Assembly: GCA_021807065.1 (NCBI GenBank)
Contig: JAKAPO010000102.1
Span: 1-7,871 of the forward strand
Length of the DNA stretch: 7,871 nucleotides
Direction of reading: 5' to 3'
DNA from: a bacterium
Lineage (GTDB): Bacteria > Vulcanimicrobiota > Vulcanimicrobiia > Vulcanimicrobiales > Vulcanimicrobiaceae
The notes under the pieces are model-generated. The model made no database searches, was not told the origin of the DNA, and worked only from the letters and a program-made list of their open reading frames with translations. Shown here piece by piece: positions 1-5,811 of this stretch; the first letter of the stretch is position 1, and the number at the start of each line of letters is the position of its first letter. A program made the translations under genes and the position numbers.

Positions 1-1
1 A

Positions 2-97
2 TCTTCCGGACACATGATCTACTTACACGCGAGCGCGCTCGCCCAGTACCATACGGACCTCGAAAACTGGTACGCATCGGTGCTCGCCGGCCGCTAG
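2..97 (+). CDS. C-terminal end of a serine carboxypeptidase-like protein (peptidase S10), partial
   Basis: Only the last 31 residues and a TAG stop are present; the 5' part lies outside the window. The visible tail begins SSGHMIYLH and continues into a helical segment with Tyr, Leu and Trp that ends in LAGR. In S10 serine carboxypeptidases the catalytic His sits in exactly such a (S/G)GHM(M/I)Y motif close to the C-terminus, followed by a short amphipathic helix, so the His at 11-13 is the presumed third member of the Ser-Asp-His triad. Family members are exported enzymes that remove C-terminal residues from peptides. The gene converges on the secreted propeller protein, with 20 bases between the two stops and no recognisable terminator. 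Identification rests on one motif in a short fragment; another alpha/beta hydrolase is possible. Confidence 0.68.
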   Translation, partial: SSGHMIYLHASALAQYHTDLENWYASVLAGR

Positions 98-117
98 GCG
101 TTCGTGGGTGGCAGGCT

Positions 118-3081
118 CTAACGGATCTTTCGTAACGTAGCTGCGAGCATCGCCGATAGCTTTTCGTAGCCGGTTCGCATATCGGGGGTCGGCGCCGCGT
201 CGGCGCTCTCGACGGCCCGTTCGAGCGCGTCGAACGCATCTTCGAGCGAACGCAAGCTGGTAAAGTCGCGCGACGGTGCACCCACCGAATCGTCCGGGTT
301 CATCTGAGGGGCGACTCCCAAGATGCGCGGATCGTGCGTTCGTTTCCGAGCGGTCGCGATTTGCGCCTTGCGGGCCTCGATCGCTTCGGCGAGATCGTAT
401 TGAGCGACGAGGTCGGCATCGGTTGCATCGACGCGTGGATCTTTCAAAACGCGGAACGTGCGCGTGTAGGTCCGGCCGTCGTGGGTCATCCGGACGACGT
501 ACGTGCCGGGCGGCGCGAGCGGACCGTTGTTGCTTCCGGCGTGGAAGTTCCAGACGAAACGGTGTGAACCAATTGCGCCCGACGGCGACGGCGGCGCGGG
601 AGCCCACATCGGCATGAAGTCGAGGGAGGCGGGATTCGGCGCGAGAGCGGGATGCGCGCTCGACCACGAGCGTAGTCTGTGTCCGTGCGCATCGAATACT
701 GCGAAGTTCACCGCTCCGGGCGTGCGCACGACGTAGTCGAAGATCGCGCCGACCGGTGCGTCTTTCGCTTGCGGCTCGTCGGGTTGGAACGGCGTTCCAC
801 CTTCGCCGAGCGAGATTTTTCGCACCCGATAGGCGGCAGCCGGGGCGAAGAGGTAGCCTCCGGCGCTCGATGCGACCGCTTGCGCCATCTGGCGCAGGCG
901 CGTGATGTCGTCGAGGATGTAAATGCCGCGACCGTGCGTCGCGATCACCAGATCGTTTTCGTGGACGTCGATGTCGCGTACGGAAGTAACCGGAAGATTC
1001 AGTTGCAACGGCTGCCAGTGATTCCCATCGTCGAAGGAGATCATCATTCCGTGCTCGGTTCCCGCGTACAGGAGTCCGGGATGTATCGGATCCTCGCGCA
1101 CGACGTTGACGAAGTCGCCGTTACGAATTCCGTCGACGATCCGCGTCCAATGAGCGCCGCCGTCGTGCGTGCGATAGATGTACGGCCGGTAGTCGTTGAG
1201 CCGGTGACGATCGACCGCGATGTACGCCGTCTCCGTGCTGAAATGGCCGGCATCGATGATTCCGATCTTGCTCCACGCCGTCACCTGCGGCGGCGTAACG
1301 TTACGCCAACGCGTGCCGCCGTCGTTCGTGACCCAAACGTAACCGTCGTCCGTTCCCGCCCAGATTGTCTTCGCGTCGCGAGGCGAGGGAGCTATTGCGT
1401 AGACGACGCCGTGGCGGCGCACGCCGTTGTTGTCGGCGCGCGTTGCCGCGTCGAGATTTGGCAGCGGTGGAGTGCGCGGGCGGGAGAGGTCGGGGCTGAT
1501 GATCCGCCACGTCTGGCCGCCGTTGCGCGATCTGAAGATGACTTGATGACCGTAGTAGAGCGCGTGATCGACGGGCGAGAAGACGAGCGGCACCGTCCAC
1601 GTGAGACGCCAGAGACGTCCGGGGTATGCCGTGGCTCCGTCTACGTCGTGGCTCCAACCCGTCGCGACGTTCTCGACCACGACCGGATCGGTGCCGGATC
1701 CGTAAACCAATCCCGTGTGGAGCGGATCGGCAGCGCAGTAGCCGTTTTCGCCGCACGCACCGATCGGATGGAAATCGAGAATCGTCTCCGTCGCGTAGCG
1801 CCCCGTGCTCGGCATCGCGATTGCACCCGAATCTTGCTGCGCGGCATAGACCCAATACGGGAAGCGATTGTCGGTGGTTACGTGGTAGAGCTGTGCCGTC
1901 GGCTGATTGAGCCACGAACTCCAGGTTGCGCCTCGGTCGACGCTTACCGCGACGCCTTGATCGCTGCCGTGAATCATGCGGCGGTCGTCCGACGGATCGA
2001 TCCACAACACGTGATAATCGTCGCCCGTAGGATCGCCCTTGATCGCCGTGAACGTTGCGCCCCCATTCGTCGACCGGTAGATCGAGGTATTCATCACGTA
2101 AACGGTATCTGCGCGTTGCGTGTCGGCCGTCACGTGCCCGAAGTACCAGCCGCGTTGCCAGAGCCGAACCTGGCCGTTGACGCGACGCCAACTGTTGCCG
2201 CCGTCGTTCGAGCGATAGATGCCGCCGTGATGGATGTCGCTGTCGACGACCGCGTACGCGACGGAGGGATTCGCGGGCGAGAAGCTCACGCCGATTCGGC
2301 CGACGTGCGCGGGCAACCCTTGCGTTACGTGCGACCAGTGCGCGCCGGCGTCGTGCGTGATGTAGAGCCCGCTTGACGGCCCATTCGACGGGGGATAAAC
2401 GTTCCACGGCGGCCGGCGCGTCTGCCACATCGCCGCGAGCAGCGTGCTCGGATCGCTAGCGTCCATCGAGAGATCGATGGCGCCGGTATTGTCGTTGAGG
2501 TAGAGAACCTTCGTCCAGTGCGCGCCGCCGTCGGTCGACTTGAAGACGCCGCGCTGCCCGTTCGGGCCGTACGCATGTCCGAGTGCCGCGACGTAGACGG
2601 TGTTCGCATCTTTGGGGTCAACGACGATCGTGCCGATCTGCATCGTGTCGACGAGTCCGACGTGCGTCCAGGTGCGGCCGCCGTCGGCGCTCTTGTACAT
2701 GCCGTCGCCGTAGGCGATGTCGGAACGCATGTCCGCCTCGCCGGTTCCGACGTAGATCACTCGCGTATCGGAAGGTGCGACCGCAATCGCACCGATCGAA
2801 CCGACCGGCTCGCGATCGAAGATCGGTTTCCAGGTTCTGCCGGCGTCCTTCGATTCCCAAACGCCACCGTCGACCGCGCCGAAGTAGAAGTGATTGGGCT
2901 CACCGGGGACACCGGTTACGGCGATGGCGCGACCGCCGCGGAACGGGCCGATCAGGCGGTAATGGAGTCCGCCGAAATACGACGGATCGACATGCGAAGG
3001 CGCGTCGAGTCCGCGTGCCTGAAGCGCGAACGGCTGGACGGCGAACAGAAGCGCAAGAGTGGAGAACAGCAAGCGTCGCAT
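118..3081 (-). CDS. Secreted Asp-box beta-propeller protein (VPS10/sortilin-like 'glycosyl hydrolase' family)
   Basis: A 987-residue exported protein. Residues 1-22 form a signal peptide: MRR, a hydrophobic core, then a likely cleavage after ALQA. The mature protein opens with the family hallmark around residues 44-84 (IGPFRGGR, then GGVWESKDAGRTW). Eleven Asp-box motifs (S/T-x-D-x-G-x-x-W) follow between residues 77 and 689, spaced mostly 43-67 apart, as in tandem seven-bladed propellers. A hallmark ATHGRGIYILDD occurs at about 714-725. After it come an Ig/FlgD-like beta region (about 780-880, with PPGTYVV) and a helical tail. Length and order match the roughly 1000-residue proteins often named glycosyl hydrolase; true substrate and catalysis are unproven. 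I chose ATG 3081 over GTG 3138 because it puts the signal peptide at the N-terminus and avoids overlapping the upstream small ORF. A weak AGCAGG lies just upstream. The only two cysteines, C443 and C449, sit close together. Confidence 0.93.
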   Translation of the reverse strand: MRRLLFSTLALLFAVQPFALQARGLDAPSHVDPSYFGGLHYRLIGPFRGGRAIAVTGVPGEPNHFYFGAVDGGVWESKDAGRTWKPIFDREPVGSIGAIAVAPSDTRVIYVGTGEADMRSDIAYGDGMYKSADGGRTWTHVGLVDTMQIGTIVVDPKDANTVYVAALGHAYGPNGQRGVFKSTDGGAHWTKVLYLNDNTGAIDLSMDASDPSTLLAAMWQTRRPPWNVYPPSNGPSSGLYITHDAGAHWSHVTQGLPAHVGRIGVSFSPANPSVAYAVVDSDIHHGGIYRSNDGGNSWRRVNGQVRLWQRGWYFGHVTADTQRADTVYVMNTSIYRSTNGGATFTAIKGDPTGDDYHVLWIDPSDDRRMIHGSDQGVAVSVDRGATWSSWLNQPTAQLYHVTTDNRFPYWVYAAQQDSGAIAMPSTGRYATETILDFHPIGACGENGYCAADPLHTGLVYGSGTDPVVVENVATGWSHDVDGATAYPGRLWRLTWTVPLVFSPVDHALYYGHQVIFRSRNGGQTWRIISPDLSRPRTPPLPNLDAATRADNNGVRRHGVVYAIAPSPRDAKTIWAGTDDGYVWVTNDGGTRWRNVTPPQVTAWSKIGIIDAGHFSTETAYIAVDRHRLNDYRPYIYRTHDGGAHWTRIVDGIRNGDFVNVVREDPIHPGLLYAGTEHGMMISFDDGNHWQPLQLNLPVTSVRDIDVHENDLVIATHGRGIYILDDITRLRQMAQAVASSAGGYLFAPAAAYRVRKISLGEGGTPFQPDEPQAKDAPVGAIFDYVVRTPGAVNFAVFDAHGHRLRSWSSAHPALAPNPASLDFMPMWAPAPPSPSGAIGSHRFVWNFHAGSNNGPLAPPGTYVVRMTHDGRTYTRTFRVLKDPRVDATDADLVAQYDLAEAIEARKAQIATARKRTHDPRILGVAPQMNPDDSVGAPSRDFTSLRSLEDAFDALERAVESADAAPTPDMRTGYEKLSAMLAATLRKIR
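1015..2853 (-). repeat. Eleven degenerate Asp-box (BNR-type) repeats inside the propeller protein
   Basis: Protein-level repeats at residues 77, 131, 182, 242, 291, 337, 380, 518, 585, 638 and 682 (first residue of each S/T-x-D-x-G-x-x-W/F box). Boxes six and eight have Asn in place of Asp, and box six ends in Phe. Spacing is regular except for 138 residues between boxes seven and eight, which may mark the break between two propellers or two blades whose boxes have decayed. The repeats show only as protein motifs; I did not see near-identical DNA copies. Confidence 0.85.
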
Positions 3082-3124
3082 GGCGCCTGCTTTAGGCTGC
3101 GGCTGAGGAAGCCCTGGTGCCCGA

Positions 3125-3268
3125 TTAGTGGCTTCCACCTCCGACCTGGAGAATGATCATGAAGCCAACGACGCTAAAGGCGAAGACGAAGATGAAGAGC
3201 CAGATGCCGGCCTTCATCCATCGTTGCCGGGCTCTGCGTTTGGAGCGCGTTTCGTGGCGTACTTTCAT
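3125..3268 (-). CDS. Small single-span membrane protein, 47 residues, translationally coupled to yqeK-rsfS
   Basis: A short ORF whose ATG overlaps the TGA of the preceding gene as ATGA (3265-3268), ending in TAA. The protein has a strongly basic N-terminus (nine Lys/Arg in the first 19 residues, including KRRARQR), one hydrophobic segment at about residues 20-40 (starting AGIWLFIFVF) and a short QVGGGSH tail. This predicts an N-in, C-out inner-membrane protein. Support comes from the coupled start, which repeats the geometry of the other junctions in the operon, and from the clean basic-then-hydrophobic layout. I do not recognise a family. In some bacteria an LCP (LytR-CpsA-Psr) gene neighbours yqeK and rsfS, and such proteins start with a similar basic-plus-TM segment, so a remnant of one is conceivable. 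The propeller gene starts 43 bases downstream. Confidence 0.6.
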   Translation of the reverse strand: MKVRHETRSKRRARQRWMKAGIWLFIFVFAFSVVGFMIILQVGGGSH

Positions 3269-4179
3269 GACGATCGTGCCCGCCGGTCGGCAACGGCCGA
3301 CCACAGACGCTCGATATTATAGAACGATCTTTGCTCCGGCGTGAAGACGTGTACGACCACGCCGCCGAGATCGAGCAGCACCCACCCGCCTTCGGCGAGC
3401 CCCTCGACGCGCGGATGGACCCCCGCCCGCTCGGCCGCCTCGGCCACGGCTTCGGCGATCGATCGCACGTGGATACGCGAACGCCCGGTAACGATGGCAA
3501 AGACGTCAGCGATGATCGTGCGGTCGCGAACGTCGATCGCGGCGAAGTCTTCGCCCTTCTTATCGAGTGCCGCTTCACGTACGATGTCGATCAGTTCCGG
3601 CAGTTTTTCCGGTTCCTTTCCTGGAGTGAATGCGCTCATGGCTGCGGCGGCCTGCGGCGCCGGTGCCAGCCCCCGTTGCTCGAGATACCGTATCATAGAC
3701 GCGAGCGTTGCGTGCATCGCCGCGGCAAGATCGTGCTGGGCCAGTTCCCAGAGTGCTGCGCGCTCGGGGAAGTTTCGTCCCGGCTCGAGTGAATCGGCCA
3801 AGTACACGACGCAATCGAGCGGGGTCATGGTCGCATCGCCATGGGTGTGCTTGGCGATGGCCGAGAGCACGTCGGGGTCGACGACGCCGAAGCGTTCGCG
3901 CGCGAGTTCGGCGCCGAGCCTGGCATGGAGCAGTACCGGATTGCTGCGTTCCAGCGCGTCGATGCTCATGCCTCGCTGCGAGCATTCGTCGATCAACTGC
4001 TGAGGAGAGCAGAGCCGCGCTACGTCGTGGAGCAGGCCGGCGAGCCGCGCCTTTTCCGTGCTGACGCCGTGCCGCATCGCAAGCAGCTCCGCGCAACGCG
4101 CCACGCGCACGCTGTGTGCGTAGCGGTGTTGCTGTCCGATGGTTTCGCGTACGCGACGCGCAAGGTCGTTATAGATCAG
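3265..4179 (-). CDS. yqeK-rsfS: Fused YqeK (HD-domain Ap4A hydrolase) and RsfS (ribosome silencing factor)
   Basis: One continuous 304-codon reading frame holding two families usually found as separate neighbours. Residues 1-180 are YqeK, which splits diadenosine tetraphosphate into two ADP. They carry HRYAHS (H22, first metal ligand), LLHD (H51-D52), H85, the KHTHGD segment (H111, H113) and D129 in VYLADSLEP. Residues about 193-293 are RsfS, which binds uL14 on the 50S subunit and blocks joining with 30S in starvation. They carry ALDKKGEDFAAIDVR, FAIVTGRSRIHV, WVLLD, VVVHVF and NIERLW. The linker (about 173-193) is Ala/Pro-rich. GTG at 4110 would remove H22 and the conserved first helix. The frame is open to a TGA at 4234-4236 and offers no ATG, GTG or TTG upstream of 4110, so I place the start at CTG 4179, which overlaps the rimI TGA. 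The domain calls are very secure; the start is inferred. Confidence 0.92.
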   Translation of the reverse strand: MIYNDLARRVRETIGQQHRYAHSVRVARCAELLAMRHGVSTEKARLAGLLHDVARLCSPQQLIDECSQRGMSIDALERSNPVLLHARLGAELARERFGVVDPDVLSAIAKHTHGDATMTPLDCVVYLADSLEPGRNFPERAALWELAQHDLAAAMHATLASMIRYLEQRGLAPAPQAAAAMSAFTPGKEPEKLPELIDIVREAALDKKGEDFAAIDVRDRTIIADVFAIVTGRSRIHVRSIAEAVAEAAERAGVHPRVEGLAEGGWVLLDLGGVVVHVFTPEQRSFYNIERLWSAVADRRARSS

Positions 4180-4200
4180 CGCTTTCGGATTCCAAGTGCT
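4176..4200 (-). promoter_or_regulatory. CTGA stop/start overlap proposed as the non-AUG start of yqeK-rsfS
   Basis: The rimI stop TGA (4178-4176) is preceded by C, so CTG at 4179-4177 overlaps it by the same 4-base geometry as the ATGA junctions at 5368-5371, 4715-4718 and 3265-3268. The only Shine-Dalgarno-like bases are GGA about 11 bases upstream, which is poor spacing, so termination-reinitiation from rimI is the more likely mechanism. ATC directly after the CTG is a less likely alternative. Confidence 0.5.
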
Positions 4201-4718
4201 TCGCGCAGCGCGGCCAGACGATTGCGATACAGCTCACTCTTCAGGTTGCCCGCCCACATAACGAGCGCGCTTTCGTTGTTATCGCTGTAGTAACCTTTGC
4301 GCTCGGTAACGGTGGTAAAGCCATACTTGCGGTAAAGCGCCTGCGCCACGGCATTGCTCGCGCGCACCTCGAGCGTCATCCAGGACGATCCGCGGCTGAT
4401 CGCTTCGTCGATCAAGTGAAGCAGCATGGTCTCCCCGAAGCGTTTGCCGCGGTAGTGCCGGTCCACCGCGATCGTCGTTATGTGCGAATCTTCGAGGATG
4501 GACCAGATGCCACCGTACGCGACGATCTCGCCACGGTACCGTCCGACGAAATAGTGCGCTAGCTTGTTCGTGGCGATTTCGTTGTGGAACGCATCGGAAG
4601 GCCACTGTGTCGGGAATGCCTCGCGCTCGATGCGCATCACATGCGGGATATCGGCGTGCTGCATCGGCGCGATCGCGAGGTACTCGCCCGCCGCCGCCGG
4701 ATCAAGCTCGGCTTTCAT
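4176..4718 (-). CDS. rimI: Ribosomal protein S18 alanine N-acetyltransferase RimI (GNAT family)
   Basis: A 180-residue GNAT acetyltransferase that, by family, acetylates the N-terminal Ala of ribosomal protein S18 using acetyl-CoA. The fold is visible in order: N-terminal strand and helix with EREAFPTQWP (residues 31-40), the central strands around IVAYGGIW (65-72) and SHITTIAV (78-85), the CoA-pyrophosphate loop HYRGKRFGETML (88-99), then LEVRASN with catalytic-type E117 and ALYRKYGF with Y129. That E-to-Y spacing of 12 matches E103/Y115 of enteric RimI. In the loop, the first Gly of the usual RxxGxG/A pattern is Arg. About 20 residues after the core (NLKSELYRNR onward) are longer than in typical RimI. 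The ATG start overlaps the tsaB stop (ATGA), and tsaB-rimI neighbours are common, which supports RimI over a generic GNAT. Confidence 0.92.
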   Translation of the reverse strand: MKAELDPAAAGEYLAIAPMQHADIPHVMRIEREAFPTQWPSDAFHNEIATNKLAHYFVGRYRGEIVAYGGIWSILEDSHITTIAVDRHYRGKRFGETMLLHLIDEAISRGSSWMTLEVRASNAVAQALYRKYGFTTVTERKGYYSDNNESALVMWAGNLKSELYRNRLAALREALGIRKR

Positions 4719-5371
4719 CGCAGGCTTCTCGATTGCGGGAGCCTCGCGGCAGGACGCTCTCCGTATTCAGGACGCACGGCATGCGAACTGGGTGCCGGCT
4801 CTCTCGAGCACGCCAACAGCGCCACGGCGGCCGCGGGGGGATATGTAGATGCTCTAGGCTCCACGTGCACTCCGCGTTCGGCAAGCACGTCGCGCACGTC
4901 CTCTGCATCGCCGAAAAGGGGTACTGAAGAGAGGGTGTGCGGTAGCAAGCGCTCGAGTACGTCACGCGGCGCGCCACCCGCACGCCGCTCCATTTTCCCA
5001 TCGCGAAAACGCGCGCAGACGATGCCCGGCCGCCCGCTCACCACGGCCAGGGCTCGCTCGTTGCGCGGCTCCCCCTCAAGAATGTCGAACGACGAGATAG
5101 GGACGAGCGGCACACGCCAGCCGAACGCGAGTGATTTCGCGTACGAGACCGCGATGCGTATGCCGGTGAAACTTCCTGGACCAACGCCGACCGCAATACG
5201 CGCGATCGCCTTTGGCGCGATGCCGCAGGCACTCATGAGTGCGCCGATGCGTTCGAGTCCCCGTTCGAGCGCCTCTCTTCCATCGATTTCGACGGCGGCG
5301 AGAAGCTCACCGTCACGTGCGGCGGCCGCAGAGAACGTGTGCAGTGCGCCGTCGAGCGCCAAAACGATCAT
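4715..5371 (-). CDS. tsaB: tRNA t6A biosynthesis protein TsaB
   Basis: A 218-residue member of the TsaB/YeaZ family (ASKHA fold), the non-catalytic partner that binds TsaD, and with TsaE supports threonylcarbamoylation of A37 in ANN-decoding tRNAs. The diagnostic segment is GVGPGSFTGIRIAVSYAKSL (residues 62-81), followed by the VPLVPISSFDIL strand (87-98) and a degenerate C-terminal PEYGERP. The start at ATG 5371 overlaps the tsaE stop as ATGA and places the first strand, IVLALD, at the N-terminus; an upstream in-frame start at 5473 would add 34 unrelated residues lying over tsaE. Two usual features are altered: the DTS of the first strand reads DGA, and the family's HSE-type motif near residues 30-40 is not recognisable (GREALERGLE instead). 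No tsaD is present here. Confidence 0.92.
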   Translation of the reverse strand: MIVLALDGALHTFSAAAARDGELLAAVEIDGREALERGLERIGALMSACGIAPKAIARIAVGVGPGSFTGIRIAVSYAKSLAFGWRVPLVPISSFDILEGEPRNERALAVVSGRPGIVCARFRDGKMERRAGGAPRDVLERLLPHTLSSVPLFGDAEDVRDVLAERGVHVEPRASTYPPAAAVALLACSREPAPSSHAVRPEYGERPAARLPQSRSLR

Positions 5372-5808
5372 CGCGGTGGCGTTATCGAAATCGTGCGCGG
5401 CGCCTCTCCGGAACCTTCGATATGGACTTCCCAGCGGCGCGCAGGCAACAGGTACGCGGCGTTGCGCCACCACTCGACGAGTGTGATCGCCTCGGGCGTG
5501 AATGCCTCCTCGAGGCCGAGTTCCGCGATGTCATCGTCCTCCCCAATCCGATAGAAGTCGAGATGCTCGATCGGTGGATTGCCCTCATAACGATGACGAA
5601 AGGTGAACGTCGGGCTCGTGCCCTCGTCGCGTCTGTGGAGCGAGCGTACGGTCGCGCGAACAAACGTGGTCTTCCCGGAGCCGAGTGGGCCGGAGATCGC
5701 AACGACGTCTCCTGGTCGCAGCGCTGCAGCCACATCCGCCGCGATCCTCTCGAGTTCGCGCTCGTTCGAGCAAGTGCGCGCGAGCGGCGCGCCGAATAGA
5801 TCGCCCAT
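5368..5808 (-). CDS. tsaE: tRNA t6A biosynthesis ATPase TsaE
   Basis: A 146-residue P-loop ATPase that drives the TsaBD complex cycle in t6A synthesis. Visible motifs: Walker A GPLGSGKTTF (residues 40-49), SPTFTF (65-70, the switch-like segment), HLDFYRI (82-88, Walker B region) and LVEWW (110-114), in the order and spacing of the family; the length is also normal. It is the first gene of the minus-strand cluster and shares ATGA with tsaB downstream. ATG 5808 is the only sensible start: the homologous core begins by about residue 11, and no other start codon lies between. The longer in-frame ORF beginning at 6045 merely runs antisense through gyrA. No Shine-Dalgarno sequence is visible before the ATG, and the gyrA start lies only 3 bases away in the opposite direction. 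Confidence 0.94.
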   Translation of the reverse strand: MGDLFGAPLARTCSNERELERIAADVAAALRPGDVVAISGPLGSGKTTFVRATVRSLHRRDEGTSPTFTFRHRYEGNPPIEHLDFYRIGEDDDIAELGLEEAFTPEAITLVEWWRNAAYLLPARRWEVHIEGSGEAPRTISITPPR

Positions 5809-5811
5809 ACC

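Noticed and set aside
98..117. Transcription terminator between the convergent genes
   Set aside because: The 20-base gap holds no inverted repeat or T-run; I saw no convincing hairpin in the flanking bases either.
679..2376. Long plus-strand ORF (565 codons) opposite the Asp-box protein
   Set aside because: Arg/Val/Asp-rich translation without domain, signal or repeat logic. It lies wholly antisense to a gene with eleven clear motifs, and is a high-GC mirror frame.
3082..3138. GTG 3138 as start of the propeller protein
   Set aside because: It would bury the signal peptide behind 19 polar residues and overlap the small membrane ORF; ATG 3081 fits a secreted protein.
3600..3700. Frameshift or sequencing error creating the YqeK-RsfS fusion
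   Set aside because: YqeK-like sequence continues in the same frame up to the boundary, and RsfS follows without a break, so no indel is needed. Kept as a testable alternative in the findings, since ATGA sits at the boundary.
5764..5811. Promoter for gyrA just upstream of GTG 5812
   Set aside because: Only weak three-of-six matches to a -10 (around 5795-5802), with no spaced -35, inside tsaE coding sequence.
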